64,000 nt of DNA from Taibaiella helva (GTDB taxonomy: Bacteria > Bacteroidota > Bacteroidia > Chitinophagales > Chitinophagaceae): NCBI RefSeq assembly GCF_003545695.1, contig NZ_QUZZ01000003.1, positions 1 to 64,000 on the forward strand, written 5' to 3'. The notes beneath the pieces were generated by a model. That model had not been told where the DNA came from, made no database searches, and was given only the letters and a program-made list of their open reading frames with translations. Position 1 is the stretch's first letter. Each line of letters begins with the position of its first letter. A program made the position numbers and the translations under genes. Positions 59,148 to 64,000 of the stretch are shown here, piece after piece.

Positions 59148-59822
59148 CTAAAACCGGTAGCCCAGGGTAAGGGAAAACTGGCCGGTGATGTCGAGGCCAT
59201 AGTTGAACTCCCCGTTGCCGGCGTAGGCGGCGTAAGCATTAGACCCGCTATAGGTAACGCGGTCCATATAACGGATGCCCAGGCCACCCTCCAGGCCGAG
59301 GTTGAACGATTTGCTCACCTGGAAATTGACATAATTATTGATCAGGAAGCCGAGCCGCCAGCGGGTGGTTTTCACGCTGTAAAGATGTTCGCTGCCATCC
59401 GCCTCTACCTGGTATTGCCAGTCGTTGCCGCCGCCGTAGCCGAGCATCAGGTTAGGCCCTACCGCGTAGGTTACCTTATGCTGCCCCATCGGGTAGATCT
59501 TGATCCCGGGTGTAAAATAAACGTAGGTGTAGTACTTGGAGCCTTTGTAGGGAACGTCGAAGGTATAGTTGTTCTTTTTTTCGAGCAGCATATATACCGG
59601 CAATACGATCCCGATCATCTGAGCCTTACCCAGGATCTTTTCGTAGCCAATGCCGAAGCCGACACCTACATCCATAGCGGTCGTAGGGGCAATGCGGGCG
59701 ATATTGGTCCTATATTGCTGATCGGGTAAGGGATCGGTAGCAGGCTGATCGCCGTTCTGGGCCAGAACGGGACCTGCATAAAGGCATAAGGCCAGGGCTA
59801 CTGCTCCAAACTTCTTGAACAT
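59148..59822 (-). CDS. outer-membrane beta-barrel protein, paralog 2
   Basis: This 224-residue protein has a signal peptide (MFKKFGAVALALCLYAGPVLAQ) and the same barrel motifs as the neighbour (GFGIGYEKILGKAQMIGIVL, YFTPGIKIYPMGQHKVTYAV, SLTLGYRF). The pair arose by duplication and shares an operon-like order. The function is unknown. Confidence 0.82.
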   Translation of the reverse strand: MFKKFGAVALALCLYAGPVLAQNGDQPATDPLPDQQYRTNIARIAPTTAMDVGVGFGIGYEKILGKAQMIGIVLPVYMLLEKKNNYTFDVPYKGSKYYTYVYFTPGIKIYPMGQHKVTYAVGPNLMLGYGGGNDWQYQVEADGSEHLYSVKTTRWRLGFLINNYVNFQVSKSFNLGLEGGLGIRYMDRVTYSGSNAYAAYAGNGEFNYGLDITGQFSLTLGYRF

Positions 59823-59869
59823 ACAAATAATATAACTGAATAAATGATTTACTTATTGCATTGCCAGCG

Positions 59870-60259
59870 TTAAACGGTTTCGAACCAAACCGGTTTGGGG
59901 TCATCCCAGTCGCCGTTATAGTTAATGGTCAGCTCCTCTCCCTGTAAGACCCTGCGTACTGTTTTTACTTGAATGACCTGCTTTTCAAAGTCCATAAAGT
60001 ACTCACAGTTAGCCCGATAGCTATGGTTGTACAAGGAAATGTAACCCCAGGCTACGCAGCATTGATCCTCGTTACTCCCCCATTCAAAAATATAATCATG
60101 GAGCGTTGTCTGATCCAGGTGTTGCCGTGCCGCAGCATCCATCACCAGTACAGACGAGATTTCAATCGTTTTCATTGGGGGAATATCCTCCCGCGTAAAA
60201 ACACCGCGGCCCTTTCCGGGTGTTTCATCGACAAAAAGAAAATGGGCGATCTTCAGCAT
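59870..60259 (-). CDS. SET-domain protein
   Basis: This 129-residue stand-alone SET domain has the cofactor motif GKGRGVFTREDIPP, the NHSYRANC catalytic region (NHS motif), and the end motif GEELTINYNGDW with the catalytic Tyr. SET proteins methylate lysines. In bacteria the substrate is rarely known. It lies next to a REP-associated transposase gene, with 1 bp between. The start is ATG at 60259, not the upstream ATG at 60271, which would overlap. Confidence 0.85.
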   Translation of the reverse strand: MLKIAHFLFVDETPGKGRGVFTREDIPPMKTIEISSVLVMDAAARQHLDQTTLHDYIFEWGSNEDQCCVAWGYISLYNHSYRANCEYFMDFEKQVIQVKTVRRVLQGEELTINYNGDWDDPKPVWFETV

Positions 60260-60260
60260 T

Positions 60261-60881
60261 TTAAAATTCAAATTCGGTGTTCAGGCCGGCATAGTGCCGG
60301 TTGGTTTTATGTAAACGGTCCACAGGTCCTATCAGTTCAAGCGGCGCATCACGCGCAATATGCGTGGGCGATGCGCTGAAGAGGGAGCGGTAAGAGGAGA
60401 ATTCCCAATCTGCAATATCGCAACAAATTCCATGATGTACCGGATTGTAATGAATATAAGACACTAGGTTGATCAGGTAAGCCTGGCTGCTAACCTGCTT
60501 CCTTCTCATGTAATCTAGGAATAACGCGCCTTTCCGGTTAAACATCTTGTTGTAGGCCTGTGTATAGCCATTCAGCATACGGCTGAAGGGATTCATGACG
60601 ATATGATGATGGCCCGGATGATCAGTATAGCCTGGTTTGTAGCCGGCCCAGAAGCGTTCGATCTCTGCTTTTTCCTTTACCCGGATCAGGAAATGAAAAT
60701 GATTGGGCATCAGACAATAGGCGAAGCAATGGCAAACATCAGTAACGTAATCCCGGAAACGGTTGAGGAAGTAGCAATAATTATCCCGGCGCCGGAATAG
60801 ATTTTCCATACCAACCGCATGATTGTAGATATGATAGAACCGGCCGGGCTGAAAAAGATCCGTAAAGGGAGGTCGTGCCAT
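60261..60881 (-). mobile_element. REP-associated tyrosine transposase (RAYT, Y1 family)
   Basis: This 206-residue Y1 transposase has the HUH metal motif HFHFLIRV (HxH in NHFHF) and the catalytic Tyr region (NGYTQAYNKMFNRKGALF). The beginning FYHIYNHAVGMENLF is typical of RAYT proteins, which act on REP palindromes. A 20-bp inverted repeat lies at 60953-60993, 72 bp upstream of the gene. Confidence 0.9.
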
Positions 60882-60952
60882 ATCCTGGTGTTTAGCACCA
60901 AAATAAGTAATTCATTCTTAAGGTGTGCATATTTTATTATTTTCTCGCTTCT

Positions 60953-60993
60953 CCTTAACTCTTATAGGGTTTCAAACCTTATAAGAGTTAAGG
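60953..60993. repeat. near-perfect 20-bp inverted repeat by the RAYT gene
   Basis: CCTTAACTCTTATAGGGTTT (60953-60972) pairs with the mirror copy at 60974-60993 with one mismatch and a 1-nt centre. No T run follows, so it is a likely REP target of the transposase or an ispG end structure. Confidence 0.75.
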
Positions 60994-61002
60994 AAGGGAA
61001 AC

Positions 61003-63000
61003 CTACGGCTCTACCCAGGCATCGCTCTCTTTCAGGAGGTTGATCAGCTCGTCTACGGCTACTTCGCTGTCAACCCCTTTCTTCACCACCTCTTTACCTT
61101 TATACAGCGTGATCTTACCCACGCCACTGCCCACATAACCGAAATCGGCATCGGCCATTTCTCCCGGACCATTAACGATACAGCCCATGATCGCGATCTT
61201 CACGCCTTTCAGGTGATGCGTCCGGCTGCGGATCATGGCTGTGGTTTCCTGCAGGTCGAAAAGCGTACGACCGCAGGAAGGACAGCTGATGTATTCGGTT
61301 TTGGAAATACGGGTGCGGGTGGCCTGTAATATGGAAAATGCCGTTGTGTTCACAAACTGCTCGATGCTCGTATTGGTATTGTAGTTACGGCCCGACAGCG
61401 TCTCTTTATTGGAAAATGTCGTTTGAAAATGCGTGTAAGCCTTGCTATCCATACCCAGGCATACCCCGTTGCCCCGGCCGTCGAGCAGGAGGCCGCCGGC
61501 CTCGGTCGCATAGTGTATCAGGTGCTCATCGGCGGTGGACCAGCGGCTATCGACTATGATTACCGAAGGATTATGCACGCCTGTCTCGGCGAGGGTAGCA
61601 TACATGCGGCGTACGCTTTGTAAAGCATTGGTATTGGTGGAGCTGAGGCAAAGGATCACCGTATTGTCGGCGCCCAGCTGTTGTAGCAGACCTGCATCCG
61701 GAAGCGTGTCTCCGTTATAGCAGTCCAGCATCACGAAGTTTTGCGTGATGCTCTTTTCCTGTGCTTTGCTGTATTCGTCAGCGCTCCATATAGGGAAATA
61801 CTTGGTCTTGTCAGTTGCCTGTTCCCAAAAAGAAGGGTTGGTAATCACTTTCAGCATGCCGGGCAATGCAAAAGGCAATTCCGGTTTATTGGTAAAAATA
61901 TAATCGGCAGCCATGTCGCTGATGGTCCATTTGTCGGTGATCTCATCATAAGTATAGCCAATGCTTTCCAGTGTTTGCGGGGTGATCTCCGGCAGCTTGC
62001 TCAGGTCTGCTATCACTACCGGTACCTGTCCTCCGCCGATATTGCCTATAGCAAAAGCCTTGCCGGCTGCAGGTATGCGTACGGGCGTCTCTGTTGTTTC
62101 CTCCGGTACCACCATTGCCAGGGGGTAACGTTTTACCAGGTCGCGGCAAACAGGGATTTCGGCTTCGGGCTCTTCCGTAAGGCTTACCCGTACGGTATCG
62201 CCGATCCCATCTTCGAGCAGAGTGCCCATACCCACAGCGCTTTTGACGCGGCCGTCTTCGCCGTCGCCGGCTTCAGTTACCCCGAGGTGCAGGGGGTAGC
62301 ATTCGCCAAACTCCTGGAACATGGTCCTGGTCAGCAGGCGGTAGGCCTGTACCATCACCTGTGGATTACTGGCCTTCATGCTCAGCACGATATTGTGATA
62401 ATCCTCGTCACGTGCAATGCGTAGAAATTCCATGGCGCTTTCCACCATGCCGATAGGCGTATCGCCGTAGCGGCTCATGATACGGTCGCTGAGTGAACCA
62501 TGATTGGTACCGATCCGCATGGCTGTTCCATATTCTTTACAGATCTTTATCAGCGGCGTGAAACGTTCCCGTATACGGTCAATCTCCTCGCGGTATTCCG
62601 CATCGGTATAATCGATCTGTTCAAACTTCTTTTTGTCGACATAATTGCCCGGGTTGACCCGTACTTTTTCAATAATACGGGCAGCGATCTCCGCAGCATT
62701 GGGCGTGAAATGGATATCGGCCACCAGGGGTACATGGTAGCCACGACGGTTCAGCTCGTTCTTGATATGAAGCAGGTTTTCGGCCTCCTTCTTTGAGGGC
62801 GCGGTAATGCGCACCAGCTCGGCCCCGGCTTCGATACAGCGGATCGTTTGCGCTACGGTAGCCTCTGTATCCATGGTATCTGTGGTCGTCATGGTCTGCA
62901 GCCGTATCGGGTGGTAATTGCCGAGCAGCAGCCCTCCCACATTTACTTCCCTTGTCTTCAGTCGTTTATATTGCGTCAGCGATGCCGCGTAATCTTGCAT
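61003..63000 (-). CDS. ispG: 4-hydroxy-3-methylbut-2-enyl diphosphate synthase, large Bacteroidota form
   Basis: This 665-residue enzyme acts in the MEP isoprenoid pathway. The TIM-barrel half (IRLQTMTTTDTMDTEATVAQ, VADIHFTPNAAEIAARI) is followed by a long insertion (about residues 260-545). The C-terminal [4Fe-4S] domain (SCPSCGRTLF, MGCIVNGPGEMADADFGYVG) closes the protein. The insertion is also seen in plants and Bacteroidota. The ATG at 63000 is chosen because the promoter box lies at 63039. Confidence 0.96.
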   Translation of the reverse strand: MQDYAASLTQYKRLKTREVNVGGLLLGNYHPIRLQTMTTTDTMDTEATVAQTIRCIEAGAELVRITAPSKKEAENLLHIKNELNRRGYHVPLVADIHFTPNAAEIAARIIEKVRVNPGNYVDKKKFEQIDYTDAEYREEIDRIRERFTPLIKICKEYGTAMRIGTNHGSLSDRIMSRYGDTPIGMVESAMEFLRIARDEDYHNIVLSMKASNPQVMVQAYRLLTRTMFQEFGECYPLHLGVTEAGDGEDGRVKSAVGMGTLLEDGIGDTVRVSLTEEPEAEIPVCRDLVKRYPLAMVVPEETTETPVRIPAAGKAFAIGNIGGGQVPVVIADLSKLPEITPQTLESIGYTYDEITDKWTISDMAADYIFTNKPELPFALPGMLKVITNPSFWEQATDKTKYFPIWSADEYSKAQEKSITQNFVMLDCYNGDTLPDAGLLQQLGADNTVILCLSSTNTNALQSVRRMYATLAETGVHNPSVIIVDSRWSTADEHLIHYATEAGGLLLDGRGNGVCLGMDSKAYTHFQTTFSNKETLSGRNYNTNTSIEQFVNTTAFSILQATRTRISKTEYISCPSCGRTLFDLQETTAMIRSRTHHLKGVKIAIMGCIVNGPGEMADADFGYVGSGVGKITLYKGKEVVKKGVDSEVAVDELINLLKESDAWVEP

Positions 63001-63038
63001 TTCTTCCTTGTTTAAGCCTTCTCCAGCGAAAGGCATTG

Positions 63039-63046
63039 CAAAGTTA
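63039..63046 (-). promoter_or_regulatory. -7 promoter box of ispG
   Basis: The minus strand reads TAACTTTG, exact to TAnnTTTG, with transcription near 63032. The in-frame ATG at 63051 is excluded. Confidence 0.65.
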
Positions 63047-63153
63047 GGCAAATGCTTAAGAACCGCTATTAACTTGTTGCGATGGCATCATGCAGGACAA
63101 AAAAGAGCGGAAAAGCATAAGCTCTTCCGCCCGGAGAGAAGTCTATTGTTTTG

Positions 63154-63324
63154 TCAGCAGCTGCGATCGAAGCTGGCGCAGGTGTGGAAGGTCTGGGGGA
63201 TGGTAGGGCAGCCCTGGTTAAAGGTAGTGAGCCCGCCCTTGATATGGCCGGCAGCATCAGTGCTTAGTCTGGCGATCGCCGTCTTCTGCAGCAATAGCTT
63301 TTGTTTTCCGTTTTTCTTTTTCAT
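63154..63324 (-). CDS. class I lanthipeptide precursor C
   Basis: This 56-residue precursor has leader MKKKNGKQKLLLQKTAIARL ending in KGG, and a core with three Cys (NQGCPTIP, HTCASF, DRSC). The start ATG is at 63324, with a -7-like box (TAACTTTA) at 63364-63371. It belongs to the second leader subtype, together with precursor D. Confidence 0.8.
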   Translation of the reverse strand: MKKKNGKQKLLLQKTAIARLSTDAAGHIKGGLTTFNQGCPTIPQTFHTCASFDRSC

Positions 63325-63439
63325 AAGCTGGTTATTAAAAATGAAAAAATGAGTTTGGTGATCTAAAGTTAACCCTTCCCGGCAGCCCTGATCCGATTCT
63401 TGCAAAGAGTTTAACAATCACGCAGACAAGCCAAAAGCA

Positions 63440-63466
63440 GAAGCTACCCGTCTGGCGGGTAGCTTC
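63440..63466 (-). terminator. hairpin between precursors C and D
   Basis: A perfect 11-bp stem (63440-63450 with 63456-63466) with a TCTGG loop. The T run is short (TTTT after CTGC), so it may end the precursor D transcript. Confidence 0.55.
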
Positions 63467-63493
63467 AATAACAATGGACAAGTTGATAGTGGG

Positions 63494-63694
63494 CTATTCT
63501 GTTGTGCAGTGCAGCGTTTCCGTAGTGGGACATACCATGCGTACCGAGGGGCAGATGTAAGTATGCTGTACCGTAGTGGTCGGCTGCACACAGCCGGCAA
63601 ATGTAGCGCCGCCTTTAATGCTGGCGCTGTCCAGGGCCGCGATAGCCGTTTTTTTCAGCAATAGCCTTGGGGTGCTTTGTTGTTTCCTTTTCAT
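63494..63694 (-). CDS. class I lanthipeptide precursor D
   Basis: This 66-residue precursor has leader MKRKQQSTPRLLLKKTAIAA, ending in KGG, and a core with four Cys (FAGCVQP, ICPSV, MVCPTT, HC) and many Thr. It is in tandem with C and shares the LLLxKTAIA segment. A -7-like box (TAATTTTA) at 63726-63733 lies upstream. Confidence 0.82.
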   Translation of the reverse strand: MKRKQQSTPRLLLKKTAIAALDSASIKGGATFAGCVQPTTTVQHTYICPSVRMVCPTTETLHCTTE

Positions 63695-63797
63695 CAGTTT
63701 GGTTTGTTTAGGAATGACTAATCCTTAAAATTAAACCCTTATATTCCTAAGAAAATGGAAAACAGCAAGCGCTTAACAAATGAGCGCCGGAAGAGGA

Positions 63798-64000
63798 TCA
63801 GCGCATCGTCCTCCGGAACAGGTACATCAGCCGCAGGGAAACGACATTGTTGAACTGCTGGTCGCGGCCACCGAAGCGGCTGTTGTTATCTCTTATCGAC
63901 AGCATAGAATACTGGAAGCGGGGACTGAGGAAAAAGCCGTTCCAGAGATGCAGGTTGCCGGTAAGCACGAAATTGAGGTCGAATTTCTTGAAAGGATAGC
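63798..64000 (-). CDS. C-terminus of an outer-membrane protein (truncated at window edge)
   Basis: The minus-strand frame ends in TGA at 63798-63800 after the barrel-like text FDLNFVLTGNLHLWNGFF, FQYSMLS, and NNVVSLRLMYLFRRTMR. Alternating aromatic and polar residues are typical of the last barrel strands. The 5' part lies outside the window. Confidence 0.7.
   Translation of the reverse strand, partial: YPFKKFDLNFVLTGNLHLWNGFFLSPRFQYSMLSIRDNNSRFGGRDQQFNNVVSLRLMYLFRRTMR

Overview
The window looks like chromosomal DNA of a Bacteroidota member, most likely of the Chitinophagaceae type. The sequence shows a SusC/SusD pair, many outer-membrane beta-barrel proteins, a gliding-motility permease (GldF), a type B type-IX-secretion (T9SS) C-terminal domain, futalosine-route menaquinone synthesis (MqnC) and a large two-part IspG. 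It also shows repeated Bacteroidota -7 promoter boxes (TAnnTTTG) and lanthipeptide leaders of a kind known from this phylum. Base composition is moderately GC-rich, apart from a visibly AT-richer stretch at about 20.0-24.0 kb.

Layout. 0-5.5 kb: possible edge of an insertion sequence, tRNA-Ser, SusCD pair. 5.6-8.4 kb: LpxH-like hydrolase, SixA-like phosphatase and a sugar kinase-RapZ C-domain fusion. 8.5-15.3 kb: a phosphate block, with a PiT transporter and DUF47 regulator on the minus strand and, divergently, a TonB-dependent receptor and a lipoprotein. Both plus-strand genes are preceded by 7-bp direct repeats at exact 11-bp steps, ending 7 bp before the -7 box, like Pho boxes. 15.4-19.9 kb: TPR protein, DUF3108, DUF2480, DEDDh exonuclease, FolK. 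19.9-23.9 kb: a grasp-with-spasm type RiPP cluster (precursor, periplasmic protein, ATP-grasp, SPASM protein, two small coupled ORFs), next to the 3' stub of a lost beta-barrel gene. 24-32 kb: nucleoside kinase, orphan ParA, MscS channel, AI-2E family transporter, WYL regulator, MATE transporter with a leader. 31.9-33.5 kb: a minus-strand block of five tRNA or tRNA-like genes, a YkuK-type RNase H-like protein and several tiny ORFs with their own terminators.

33.6-42.6 kb: MqnC, a three-domain peptidoglycan hydrolase without signal peptide, MoxR ATPase, aminotransferase, porin-like protein, a second LpxH-like hydrolase and a glycosyltransferase. 42.6-47 kb: a lanthipeptide precursor and a minus-strand metal-uptake-like operon (His-rich protein, TonB receptor, lipoprotein) behind an inverted-repeat operator. 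47-53 kb: MiaA, a 35-residue-repeat protein, IF-3, an enoyl-CoA hydratase family protein and a T9SS-secreted protein. 53-64 kb: a second lanthipeptide precursor, conserved envelope proteins, MazG, SCO, RsgA, GldF, two tandem outer-membrane paralogs, a SET protein, a REP-associated transposase, IspG, two more lanthipeptide precursors and a truncated outer-membrane protein.

The most striking items are the 11-bp-phased operator arrays that tie a TonB receptor and lipoprotein to phosphate; a PDZ domain inserted in the PiT transporter; the RiPP cluster; four lanthipeptide precursors with no synthetase in sight; and the tRNA array joined to a YkuK gene. All function calls rest on reading the sequence and family knowledge. 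No database search was run.
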